The notes: a model not told the origin generated them from the letters alone. DNA of 11,804 nucleotides from Clostridiaceae bacterium (GCA_904502215.1 CAJGDQ010000020.1:1-11804), one strand, 5' to 3'; shown: positions 1 to 7,186, counted from the first letter of the stretch. Made by a program: numbers and translations.

Positions 1-489
1 GTATTTTTCAAGAATACCGTCTACATCGTCAACTGTTAAACGACCGTAAACCTCTTCATTTACTGTTAAAACGGGGGCAAGTCCGCAAGCGCCGATACAA
101 CGGCAAGCGGTAAGAGAGAACTTACCGTCAGCAGTGCATTCGTCAGCACCGATACCAAGTCTTTCGCTGAACTTATCAAAAATATCACCTGCTCCCTTAA
201 CATAGCAAGCAGTTCCTAAGCAAACAGAGATATTATATTCTCCCTTAGGTGTGAGCGAAAACTGAGCATAGAAGGTTGCAACACCATAAACCTTTTCGAG
301 CGGAACTTCCATTCCCTCGGCAATCATGGTTTGCACTTCAATCGGAAGGTAACCATAGATTTCCTGAGCTTCCTGCATAACAGCCATTAAAAGGCTTTTG
401 TCATGCTTGCTGGCATCGATTACTTCTCTCAGCTTCTTTTCCTGTTCAGCTGTTCCCTTAAAAGGGAGATTACTGATTTTCTTTAGCAT
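1..489 (-). CDS. NuoE/HndA-family thioredoxin-like [2Fe-2S] subunit, 3' end cut by window
   Basis: The frame reads 163 codons from an ATG at 489 to the window edge with no stop, so only the last few residues are probably missing (family members are about 160-170 aa). The four [2Fe-2S] cysteines are visible as C90-x4-C95 (CLGTAC) and C131-x3-C135 (CIGAC). The family hallmark GVATFYAQF lies at about residues 69-77, after an N-terminal helical region with the EIYGYLP motif (43-49). In this family the protein passes electrons near the NADH/FMN subunit of complex I or of NAD(P)-linked [FeFe] hydrogenases (HndA/HydC type). It is soluble and cytoplasmic. In an anaerobic clostridial setting a hydrogenase or other electron-bifurcating complex is more likely than respiratory complex I, but the deciding partner genes would lie left of position 1. 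The start is supported by a perfect AGGAGG at 500-505 and an upstream promoter. Confidence 0.93.
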   Translation of the reverse strand, partial: MLKKISNLPFKGTAEQEKKLREVIDASKHDKSLLMAVMQEAQEIYGYLPIEVQTMIAEGMEVPLEKVYGVATFYAQFSLTPKGEYNISVCLGTACYVKGAGDIFDKFSERLGIGADECTADGKFSLTACRCIGACGLAPVLTVNEEVYGRLTVDDVDGILEKY

Positions 490-499
490 GAGTTCGAAT

Positions 500-505
500 C
501 CTCCT
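500..505 (-). promoter_or_regulatory. Ribosome binding site of the NuoE/HndA-like gene
   Basis: On the minus strand this reads AGGAGG, a perfect Shine-Dalgarno core, 10 nt ahead of the ATG at 489-487. It fixes the start codon and predicts strong translation, as expected for an abundant redox subunit. Confidence 0.85.
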
Positions 506-549
506 CTGATAATTTGTAAGTATATATATAAACATACCTATACCGCTAC

Positions 550-578
550 ATTATAACACATACTTCTTAATTTGAAAA
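550..578 (-). promoter_or_regulatory. Sigma-A-like promoter of the NuoE/HndA-like gene
   Basis: The minus strand shows a perfect -10 box TATAAT (550-555) preceded by TG one base upstream, i.e. an extended -10 (TGTTATAAT, 550-558). A weak -35 box TTTTCA (573-578, 4 of 6 consensus) lies 17 bp away. The predicted start of transcription is near 543, leaving a leader of about 54 nt. The leader is AT-rich and I see no riboswitch-like structure in it. Confidence 0.65.
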
Positions 579-625
579 GACTTTTTATCAAAAAAATGAT
601 ATTTTTTTAACAATTTTTTATTTTG

Positions 626-654
626 TTGAATTTATTGTCGGAATATTGTATACT
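626..654 (+). promoter_or_regulatory. Sigma-A-like promoter of the solute-binding lipoprotein gene
   Basis: The -35 box TTGAAT (626-631) and -10 box TATACT (649-654) are separated by exactly 17 bp. Transcription should start near 661, giving a leader of about 25 nt that carries an AAGGAAAGG ribosome binding site (674-682). It is divergent from the promoter at 550-578. Confidence 0.7.
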
Positions 655-685
655 AAGTAGGTAAAAATTTCGAAAGGAAAGGCTT

Positions 686-2161
686 ATGAAACCTTTTTTA
701 AAACTTCTATCCCTTACCCTTTCACTCCTTATGCTATTAGGCATTATGGGGTGTGATAGTTCAAAGGATGCTTACATATATTTTGAGCTCCCTGCAACTC
801 CCGATGTGTTAGACCCTCAAACCGCTTCTAAGGATTCCGAGCTTCTTATAATCAAAAATATTTTTGAGGGACTGCTTAGGAAAAACAGCGATGGAAAAAT
901 CGTTTGCGGCGTTGCCGAAAATTACGAAACCGATGGGATAAATTATACCTTTACACTTCGGAAAAACGCAAAATGGAGCAACGGAGATGATTTAACTGCA
1001 AAGGACTTTGAGTTTGCCCTTAAAAGAGCCGTTAGTCCCGAAACTAAAGCCCCCTTCGTTTCAAGACTTTTGAAAATTAAGGGTGCCGAGGAAATTCACA
1101 ACGGAACTGCCGATAAAAACACCCTAGCAGTTAAGGCTACTGATAAAACAACCCTTAAAATCACCCTTAAAGAAAAGGATGAATATTTCGAGGAAACCCT
1201 AACCTCTTCTATCGCTATGCCCTGCAACGAAAAATTCTTTAAAGAGAGTGCAGGAAAGTATGGCTTATTCGCTGATAAGCTACTCAGCAATTCAAGTTAC
1301 AAAATAACAAAATGGCGAAAAGACACCTTCGGAATAAGACTTTATAAAAACAAAGAATATAAAGGCGATTTCGAGGCCCAAAATGCCGCTGTTTTCCTCA
1401 CTTGCAACGATGATGAGCCTATTATCACAAAGCTTGAGAAAAACAGTATTGATATGGCTTTTATTGACTGTTCTTTAGAAAGCGATGCTAAAAAATTAGG
1501 ACTTAAAACCTCCTCTATTCAAAACATTTGCTGGTTTTTAACCTTAAATAATGACTTTTCACCCGATATGCGAAAATCACTCAATATGATGGTTGGAGGC
1601 GAGGTTTATTCCAAGGACCTTAAGGAAGGCTATAATACCGCAACCTCTATCTACCCCGACGCCATTTTAGGAAACAAGAGTGCAACCGGAATGACTGCTT
1701 ATAATAAAGAGCTTGCAAAAAGCCTTTATAAAACCGAGGTTGAAAAACTTGAAAACAAAAAGTTTCCGTCCGATATAACTCTTTATTATTATGATGACGG
1801 AAACATAAAATCAGTTGTTACCGATATCGTTGGCCATTGGCAAAGCAACCTTTCGGCGTTTGTTAATATCGAGTCGGTATCATCGAGTGAGCTTTTAATA
1901 AACGAGCTTAAAACAAGGGAATATAAAATGGCATTCTTCCCTGTTCGTGCCGATACCAAAAGAGCTTATGAATATTTGGAAAAGTTTGGTATTAACTCTA
2001 ATGATTTAGCCCTTTCTCAAACCGAGATTTTAAAGAACAACAACATAATTCCGATTATGTTCCAAAATACTGTTATAGCCTATTCCCCTGCTTTAAGCGA
2101 GGTTGTTTCAACTGGGGAAGACGGTTATATCGACTTTTCGTTTATAATAAAAACTGAATAA
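686..2161 (+). CDS. Oligopeptide-type ABC transporter substrate-binding lipoprotein (SBP family 5), orphan
   Basis: This 491-aa protein begins with a lipoprotein signal peptide: a short basic start (MKPFLK), a hydrophobic core of about 15 residues, and a lipobox IMGC with the lipidated cysteine at residue 23. After export it should be anchored to the outer face of the membrane. The mature N-terminus carries features of family 5 binding proteins (OppA/DppA type): a LDPQ segment (about 42-45), a NIFEGLL segment, then TFTLRKNAKWSNGDDLTAKD with a following FALKRAV. These usually bind peptides, but other ligands such as nickel or sugars occur, so the ligand is unknown. It is a little shorter than typical OppA (about 540 aa). 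No permease or ATPase genes flank it: it has its own promoter and terminator. It may therefore serve a distant transporter or act as a sensor. The start follows a good ribosome binding site. Confidence 0.88.
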   Translation: MKPFLKLLSLTLSLLMLLGIMGCDSSKDAYIYFELPATPDVLDPQTASKDSELLIIKNIFEGLLRKNSDGKIVCGVAENYETDGINYTFTLRKNAKWSNGDDLTAKDFEFALKRAVSPETKAPFVSRLLKIKGAEEIHNGTADKNTLAVKATDKTTLKITLKEKDEYFEETLTSSIAMPCNEKFFKESAGKYGLFADKLLSNSSYKITKWRKDTFGIRLYKNKEYKGDFEAQNAAVFLTCNDDEPIITKLEKNSIDMAFIDCSLESDAKKLGLKTSSIQNICWFLTLNNDFSPDMRKSLNMMVGGEVYSKDLKEGYNTATSIYPDAILGNKSATGMTAYNKELAKSLYKTEVEKLENKKFPSDITLYYYDDGNIKSVVTDIVGHWQSNLSAFVNIESVSSSELLINELKTREYKMAFFPVRADTKRAYEYLEKFGINSNDLALSQTEILKNNNIIPIMFQNTVIAYSPALSEVVSTGEDGYIDFSFIIKTE

Positions 2162-2208
2162 AAAAACAAAGGTGTGTAGAAAATTCTACACACCTTTGTT
2201 TTTTTATT
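2157..2208. terminator. Bidirectional rho-independent terminator between convergent genes
   Basis: A perfect inverted repeat pairs 2166-2181 with 2184-2199 (CAAAGGTGTGTAGAA and its complement, plus one A-T pair) around a tiny AA loop. It is bordered by an A run at 2161-2166 and a T run at 2199-2205, so each strand has a U tract after the hairpin. The TAA stop of the plus-strand gene (2159-2161) and the TAA stop of the minus-strand gene (2206-2204) both lie in the outer stem. Confidence 0.92.
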
Positions 2209-3979
2209 TTAAAACCTTATGGAACGGAAAATCTTCAAGTTCTTCTTCTAATTTTGGATTTATAGCGAGGATTTCCTCTGTGATTTTCAAAAGATATTCA
2301 AAGCTGCCCGTTTCAAAAGCACCATCTTTTTGACATTCCGCATACTCACAAAACATTTCCTTGATTTTTTTAATGTCAACAAAAACACTTGTGGCATTAT
2401 TCCCTTTGCGCCATAAAGTAATTTCTTGTAATCCCTTTGTGTCAGCCAAATAATCAAAGGTTTTAAATTTTTCTTTCTTTGTTCCATTTTGTGATGACAT
2501 ACGGCTTTCAAAAACATATATCTTCTTATTCAAATTCACAAACTCTTTATTTGAGTCATCCTTTTTGAATACTTGGTAATTATATATAAAAGCCATTCTT
2601 CTTTTAATGCAAACCAGTAAATCTCTAAGAGTTCTTTCAGTCATTTTACTTCTACATGTCATTAACTCTTTTAACATATCAATAAACTGTTCGTCCGATA
2701 ATGCCTTCCACAACGGTTTATCAATATCCAAAACATATGAATATTCCCAATCACTTTTTCTTTTTTTGTTTGTAAAATAATAAAAAGGTCTTACTCTATT
2801 TTTTATTTCTTCGGCTTCTATTTTTAAAAGATACAAATTCAATTCCTGAAGAACGGATGAAACAAATAACGACAATGTTTTTTCATCAACAGTTTCTATA
2901 ATTGTTTTAACCGCCGTTTCGCCTTCCTTTGAAAAAAAGCAATCAGGACAACAAGCATAAAGTTCATAAATTTCTTTGAGTTCGGCAAGTTCGTTATTTT
3001 CATAAGAATTATATAAATGCTGACGAATTCCCAAAATCTTTTCGCAATATCTCGTGCTATAAACAGGAATATACTCATCGCTATCTAATTTCGCATTAGG
3101 TCTTCTTCCGTTATAGTAATCTTTTGTAAGTTCTTTTCTTAATTTTTTAATCTTTATATCTCTGCCATAATAAACATCAACCATCGAAGCAGTTAAAACA
3201 ATCATAACCAAAATATTTGCCAGAAAAAATGCCGCAAAAATAAGTCCGTCATTTAAAACTACACCCAGTCCGGCTCCTAAAGTTGCTCCGATAGAATAAT
3301 ACGTGTAGGCCGCAAAACAACTAAAGGTCGGCTTTATAAGTCTATCTTCCGAAACATTTGCCCAATAAATATTAACGCTTTTATCAGAAAGGACCGATAA
3401 AACCGAAATAGATATAAAGGTTATAGACAGTTGAGCTGTGTAGTAATCGAAAAGGTCGGAATTTTTGAAAACATTGGTAAAAATCTCAATATTCTTTATG
3501 CCTAAAAATGCACAAATTGGAGTTATAAAATAACAAACACTGAAAACTGCTCCAACCAGTAAAGCTGTTAAAACAGTAAGGGAGCCTTTTTTATGAGCAT
3601 TTATGTAATCAGTAACCCTTCGGGTTATAATATCATAAATTATGAGACCTATACTCAATATTACTAAAGGTATAGAAATAGCAAAAATAATTGCATTAGA
3701 AAGTGAAATCCACGAAAATTTAACGGCAAAGAACAATAAAAGGGCAAATATTACTGCCGAAGCAGTTATTAAAAACCTTTTAGTTATACCGTTAATGACA
3801 ATATCCAAAATCACTCCGCCGAGAACCAATACTCCCAAAACGACAAAAATCACTGACAAAAGTGGAACTGAAAAATATTTCACCAAAACAAAAACCACTG
3901 CAAGAATAAGCAATAAAACAAGGCTTGCTTTTTTTCTTCTTGCTCGTTTTCTTCTTATAATCGAGCCGCCTCTTGCCAT
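2204..3979 (-). CDS. Polytopic membrane protein of unknown function with a large cytoplasmic C-terminal domain
   Basis: I do not recognise this family. The 591-aa product has a very basic N-terminus (RRKRARRKK, residues 9-17). About eight hydrophobic segments follow, near residues 19-36, 38-63, 68-88, 94-117, 132-160, 180-199, 216-240 and 244-270. A mostly charged, helical-looking region of about 320 residues (271-591) comes next. The positive N-terminus and the even number of spans predict that both ends are cytoplasmic. The soluble part contains a small cysteine cluster (C343, C344, C347) and an acidic helix near the end (LEEELED, 577-583), but no catalytic motif that I can name. I chose the ATG at 3979 because it has an AAGGAGTGA ribosome binding site and lies just downstream of a strong promoter; the frame is open further up to a TTG at 4036, but that codon is upstream of the predicted transcript start. 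It appears monocistronic. A sensor, transporter or cell-envelope role are all possible. Confidence 0.75.
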   Translation of the reverse strand: MARGGSIIRRKRARRKKASLVLLLILAVVFVLVKYFSVPLLSVIFVVLGVLVLGGVILDIVINGITKRFLITASAVIFALLLFFAVKFSWISLSNAIIFAISIPLVILSIGLIIYDIITRRVTDYINAHKKGSLTVLTALLVGAVFSVCYFITPICAFLGIKNIEIFTNVFKNSDLFDYYTAQLSITFISISVLSVLSDKSVNIYWANVSEDRLIKPTFSCFAAYTYYSIGATLGAGLGVVLNDGLIFAAFFLANILVMIVLTASMVDVYYGRDIKIKKLRKELTKDYYNGRRPNAKLDSDEYIPVYSTRYCEKILGIRQHLYNSYENNELAELKEIYELYACCPDCFFSKEGETAVKTIIETVDEKTLSLFVSSVLQELNLYLLKIEAEEIKNRVRPFYYFTNKKRKSDWEYSYVLDIDKPLWKALSDEQFIDMLKELMTCRSKMTERTLRDLLVCIKRRMAFIYNYQVFKKDDSNKEFVNLNKKIYVFESRMSSQNGTKKEKFKTFDYLADTKGLQEITLWRKGNNATSVFVDIKKIKEMFCEYAECQKDGAFETGSFEYLLKITEEILAINPKLEEELEDFPFHKVLK

Positions 3980-3987
3980 TTTAAAAT

Positions 3988-3996
3988 CACTCCTTT
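3988..3996 (-). promoter_or_regulatory. Ribosome binding site that fixes the start of the membrane protein
   Basis: The minus strand reads AAAGGAGTG, with GGAG ending 10 nt before the ATG at 3979. It sits almost at the predicted 5' end of the mRNA, so the leader is about 18-20 nt long and little more than a Shine-Dalgarno site. Confidence 0.75.
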
Positions 3997-4003
3997 TTTC
4001 TTC

Positions 4004-4032
4004 ATTATATCCCACCAAATGACAATAGTCAA
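4004..4032 (-). promoter_or_regulatory. Strong sigma-A-like promoter of the membrane protein gene
   Basis: The minus strand shows TTGACT (4027-4032) and a perfect TATAAT (4004-4009) separated by exactly 17 bp. Transcription would start near 3997. The -35 box begins 2 bp beyond the stem of the aromatic operon terminator, within its T-rich tail, so the gene is insulated from the operon and driven independently. Confidence 0.85.
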
Positions 4033-4034
4033 AC

Positions 4035-4077
4035 AAAAACCGCTTAACTAAGCCTTATGCAAAATTAAGCGGTTTTT
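4035..4077 (-). terminator. Rho-independent terminator of the aromatic amino acid operon
   Basis: A 13-bp perfect inverted repeat (AAAAACCGCTTAA at 4035-4047 with its complement at 4065-4077) encloses a 17-nt loop. On the minus strand the stem ends in a T run followed by GTTTG. It begins immediately after the TAA of aroF (4079-4081). The opposite strand also has a T run, but no plus-strand gene needs it. Confidence 0.88.
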
Positions 4078-4078
4078 A

Positions 4079-5110
4079 TTATTTTAAAGTATCTGCAATT
4101 TCCAAAATTAATTCACGGGTTTTATCCCAACCAAGACAAGGGTCGGTTATCGATTTGCCGTAGATATGCTCGCCAATCTTTTGAGCACCATCTTCAATAT
4201 AGCTTTCTATCATAAGGCCTTTAACAAGCTGTCTTATATCCTTATTATGATTGCAGGAATAAACTATATCCTTGGCAATTCTCGTTTGTTCGAGGTATTT
4301 CTTGCCTGAGTTTGCGTGGTTAGTATCAACAACAACAGCAGGATTTGAAAGAGAGGAATCAGCATAAGCATCGCTCAACTTAGCCAAGTCCTCATAATGA
4401 TAATTCGAGATTGATTTACCCTGAGAATCGGTATAACCTCTCAGTATTGCATGAGCATAAGGATTGCCTTTGCTTTGAACCTCCCAACCTCTATAAATAA
4501 AGGTATGCTTATGCTGAGCGGCGGTTATAGCATTCATCATAACCGATAAATCTCCGCCTGTTGGGTTTTTCATTCCAACAGGGACATCCAGTCCGCTTGC
4601 AGTTAGCCTATGCTGCTGATTTTCAACCGAACGTGCGCCAACCGCAACATAAGCCAAAAGGTCGGACAAATAGCGGTGGTTTTCAGGATATAACATCTCG
4701 TCCGCACAGGTGAAACCATAGTCCTTAAGAGCGCTCATATGAAGCTCTCTGATAGACACGATACCCTTATACATATCGGGGTTTTCATCGGGGTTAGGCT
4801 GATGGAGCATACCCTTATAGCCATCTCCCGTTGTTCTTGGTTTATTTGTATAAATTCTTGGAATTATAAAGATTTTATCTTTTACCTCATCCTGCAAAAG
4901 ACGAAGTCTTGAAATATAATCAAGCACCGCTTCCCTATTATCAGCCGAACAAGGTCCGATAACCAAAATAAGCTTATCGCTTTTGCCCTCAAAAATTGCC
5001 TTGATTTCTTCATCTCTTAAGATTTTTATTTGTTTTAAATCTTCGGTTATAGCGAACTCCGATTTAACCAGTTTTGGTATCGGTAGTTTTCTTTTAAATT
5101 CCATATTCAT
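4079..5110 (-). CDS. aroF: 3-deoxy-7-phosphoheptulonate (DAHP) synthase, type I-alpha
   Basis: It condenses phosphoenolpyruvate with erythrose 4-phosphate to DAHP, the first step of the shikimate pathway, in the cytoplasm. The 343-aa length matches the E. coli AroF/G/H class (about 350 aa), and the N-terminal extension before the barrel has the same layout. The four expected metal ligands are present: C54 in GPCSAD, H265 in DTNHANS, E302 in MIESYIEDG and D323 in SITDPCLGW. The phosphate/PEP-binding loop KPRTT starts at residue 90; compared with E. coli KPRTTVGWKG it has one extra residue and Tyr for Trp (KPRTTGDGYKG). No chorismate mutase or ACT domain is fused. The E. coli homologues are feedback-inhibited by Phe, Tyr or Trp, and which effector acts here cannot be read off. 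It is the last gene of the operon, 11 nt after tyrA, with AAGGTG overlapping the tyrA stop. Confidence 0.96.
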   Translation of the reverse strand: MNMEFKRKLPIPKLVKSEFAITEDLKQIKILRDEEIKAIFEGKSDKLILVIGPCSADNREAVLDYISRLRLLQDEVKDKIFIIPRIYTNKPRTTGDGYKGMLHQPNPDENPDMYKGIVSIRELHMSALKDYGFTCADEMLYPENHRYLSDLLAYVAVGARSVENQQHRLTASGLDVPVGMKNPTGGDLSVMMNAITAAQHKHTFIYRGWEVQSKGNPYAHAILRGYTDSQGKSISNYHYEDLAKLSDAYADSSLSNPAVVVDTNHANSGKKYLEQTRIAKDIVYSCNHNKDIRQLVKGLMIESYIEDGAQKIGEHIYGKSITDPCLGWDKTRELILEIADTLK

Positions 5111-5121
5111 AGTGTTTCACC

Positions 5122-5979
5122 TTAAATCTTATCGAACAATTTGCGGCGAGAGGTTGAGGTTCTCATCATTTCCCTTATACCCTCTCGGTCATCTTCCTTA
5201 ATTTTATCATAAAGTTCATCAAACGAAGCCCTAAATCGCTCCATTTCGTCAAGCAGTTCCTCTTTATTGTTAAGAAAAAGCTCGCTCCACATTTCATCAT
5301 TTATATTAGCAATTCTCGTTAAATCCCTAAAGGAATCTCCCGTATATTTTTCAAGTCCCTCGGTGTTGTTACAGCACATTAAGGAAACCGCAATACAATG
5401 TGTTAACTGAGAAAGAAATGCTATCATTCTATCGTGTTCTTCTACCGATAAAACAGCAACTTGCTTAAAGCCTAAAATTTCTCCTAAGTTTTTGCAAAGT
5501 TCTATTGCTTCTTCGCTGTTTTTCTTAGTCGGAACAACTATGTAGTTAGCCTGCTTAAAGATAGAATCATCACTGTTTTCAACACCGCTAACCTCTTTAC
5601 CTGCCATTGGATGAGCCGAAATAAATTCAACATCTTTTCTTAACATTCCTTGAATTTCATTAACGATACAACCCTTAACGCCCGTAACATCAGTAAGAAT
5701 TGCTCCGCTTTTAAAATACTGCTGATTTTCACCTATCCAATCAATAAAAATATGAGGATAAAGAGCAAATATAACCAAATCCGCCTTACCTATAAGCTCG
5801 GACGAAATTTCGGTTGTTCCGTTATCAATTATTCCGTTTTTTAAAGCATAATCAATTGAACTTTGCTCTTTGGTTATTGCATTAACCTCAAAGCCTAACT
5901 TTTTAAGTCCCTTAGCATAGCTTCCGCCGATAAGACCTAAGCCTACGATTAAAATATTTACCTTTTTAATTAGTTTCAT
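5122..5979 (-). CDS. tyrA: Prephenate dehydrogenase
   Basis: It oxidatively decarboxylates prephenate to 4-hydroxyphenylpyruvate, the precursor of tyrosine. The 285-aa product opens with a Rossmann fold (GLGLIGGS, residues 13-20), then has the HPMAG motif (123-127) with the presumed catalytic histidine, EHDR (181-184), the SQLTH segment with H194, and GDSFRDLTRIA (214-224) with substrate-binding arginines. It is a bare TyrA of the short kind, lacking the C-terminal ACT domain found in the Bacillus subtilis enzyme. The residue after the second beta strand, usually acidic in NAD-dependent enzymes, appears to be T36, so cofactor choice is uncertain. I chose the ATG at 5979, which gives a normal N-terminus and has AGAGGT at 5991-5996; the frame extends to a TTG at 6003 that adds eight unlikely residues. 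It overlaps the end of aroA by 14 nt. Arogenate dehydrogenase activity is an alternative. Confidence 0.93.
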   Translation of the reverse strand: MKLIKKVNILIVGLGLIGGSYAKGLKKLGFEVNAITKEQSSIDYALKNGIIDNGTTEISSELIGKADLVIFALYPHIFIDWIGENQQYFKSGAILTDVTGVKGCIVNEIQGMLRKDVEFISAHPMAGKEVSGVENSDDSIFKQANYIVVPTKKNSEEAIELCKNLGEILGFKQVAVLSVEEHDRMIAFLSQLTHCIAVSLMCCNNTEGLEKYTGDSFRDLTRIANINDEMWSELFLNNKEELLDEMERFRASFDELYDKIKEDDREGIREMMRTSTSRRKLFDKI

Positions 5980-7186
5980 AAATAGAGTCAACCTCTGTTT
6001 CAATACCTATTGCATTTAATTTTTGGAAGAAATCGGGGAAGCTTTTGTTTATAGCCTCAGCACCCAAGATTTCTCCTCCCGTTAAACTTAAAAGCACCGC
6101 CATAGCCATAACAATTCTATGGTCGTTATGAGAAAGAATTGCAGTTTTCGCAGGTTTTATTCCGCCCTTAACCGTTATCTTATTTTCCTCGATTTTAACC
6201 TTTGCCCCAAGCTTTGCAAGCTCCTCTTTCATAGCTTCGCCTCGGTTGCTTTCCTTAATTTTGAGTCTTTCGGTGCCTGTTAATATAACTCCGTTTTTAG
6301 CCGCCGCCAACGCCATAATTATCGGCGCTAAATCGGGACAATCTGATACATCTATTTTAGGTTTTCCTTTTGCAAGTTCGCTAAAAATATCCTTATAAAC
6401 CCTATCCCCTTGCATAGAATCAGATTTAAGACCTGTTACCGCAACATTACCGCCCAAAAGATTAAAGGCATCCAAAAATGCAGCATTTGAATAATCGCCC
6501 TCAACCTTTATGGATTTTGATTTAGGAGCTTGAGAGCCTTTTATATAGATAGTTCTTTCATCTATTCTTCTGATTCTAATGCCAAACTTAGCCAAAGCCG
6601 AAATAGTAAGACCAAGATAAGAGCCGCTTTCCAGTTTTTCGGTTATTTCTATAACGCTATCTTCCTCAAGGTTTGATAAAGCAAAGATTAACCCCGAAAT
6701 AAACTGGCTTGAAATATCCCCTCTGACACTATATTTACCGGCCTTTAGCTTACCTTTAACCGTTACGCTGTTTTTATCCTGTTTAAAGTAAATTCCCTGA
6801 GAAATGCAAATTTGCTCATAAACCGAAAGTGAGCGTTCAAAAAGCCTTTCGCTTCCCATAAGGGTTATTTCCTCATCAAAAAGCAAACAAAGGGGTAATA
6901 AAAATCTCAAGGTGCTTCCGCTTTCATCGCAAAAAAGCTTATTGGATTTTATTTTTCCCTTTGGGTTTAAGCCGCCGATTAAAACGGTATCTCCGTTTAT
7001 TTCAACCTTAGCGCCCAAAGCCTCTAAGCATAAAAGAGTTGCCTTTATATCCCTGGAATATGCAACACCTCTAACCTCACTTTTTTCGGTTAAAGCCGCC
7101 GAAATTAAATACCTATGAGCCATACTCTTTGAGGGCGGTGCCGAAACTCTGCCTTTTGCTGTTCCCTTTTTGATTTTAACCGTCAT
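5966..7186 (-). CDS. aroA: 3-phosphoshikimate 1-carboxyvinyltransferase (EPSP synthase)
   Basis: It transfers the enolpyruvyl group of phosphoenolpyruvate to shikimate 3-phosphate, the sixth shikimate step. The 406-aa length is slightly under E. coli AroA (427). Landmarks are present in order: PSKSMAHR (18-25) with K20 and R25, the PEP/glyphosate loop SGSTLRF (89-95), SSQF (159-162), DYSNAAF (231-237), CPDLAP (283-288) with the expected catalytic D285, KESNRGEAM (311-319) with E312 and R315, HNDHR (353-357), and NKSFPDFFQKL (380-390) with K381. The loop differs from the E. coli GTAMRP arrangement: S91, T92 and F95 replace T97, A98 and P101. The start overlaps the end of aroQ by 11 nt and has GGAG 6 nt upstream, inside aroQ. 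Confidence 0.97.
   Translation of the reverse strand: MTVKIKKGTAKGRVSAPPSKSMAHRYLISAALTEKSEVRGVAYSRDIKATLLCLEALGAKVEINGDTVLIGGLNPKGKIKSNKLFCDESGSTLRFLLPLCLLFDEEITLMGSERLFERSLSVYEQICISQGIYFKQDKNSVTVKGKLKAGKYSVRGDISSQFISGLIFALSNLEEDSVIEITEKLESGSYLGLTISALAKFGIRIRRIDERTIYIKGSQAPKSKSIKVEGDYSNAAFLDAFNLLGGNVAVTGLKSDSMQGDRVYKDIFSELAKGKPKIDVSDCPDLAPIIMALAAAKNGVILTGTERLKIKESNRGEAMKEELAKLGAKVKIEENKITVKGGIKPAKTAILSHNDHRIVMAMAVLLSLTGGEILGAEAINKSFPDFFQKLNAIGIETEVDSIYETN

Noticed and set aside
607..629. Redox regulator Rex operator near the NuoE/HndA-like gene
   Set aside because: The half-sites resemble TTGTTAA/TTAACAA but are in the opposite, everted orientation with a 9-nt spacer, which does not match the known Rex site.
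3487..3495. Cysteine, aspartate or other motif in the membrane protein spans as a transporter signature
   Set aside because: I checked the hydrophobic segments for recognised transporter motifs and found none strong enough to name a family.
3642..4022. Open frame of 126 codons on the plus strand
   Set aside because: It lies opposite the membrane protein gene and crosses that gene's promoter. It has no ribosome binding site of note, and its composition is that of an antisense shadow of hydrophobic codons.
3980..4036. Upstream extension of the membrane protein to a TTG at 4036
   Set aside because: That codon is inside the operon terminator stem and upstream of the predicted promoter, so it would not be on the transcript. 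The ATG at 3979 has a proper ribosome binding site.
5980..6003. TTG start for tyrA at 6003
   Set aside because: It adds eight residues before an otherwise standard N-terminus and has no clear ribosome binding site; AGAGGT at 5991-5996 serves the ATG at 5979.
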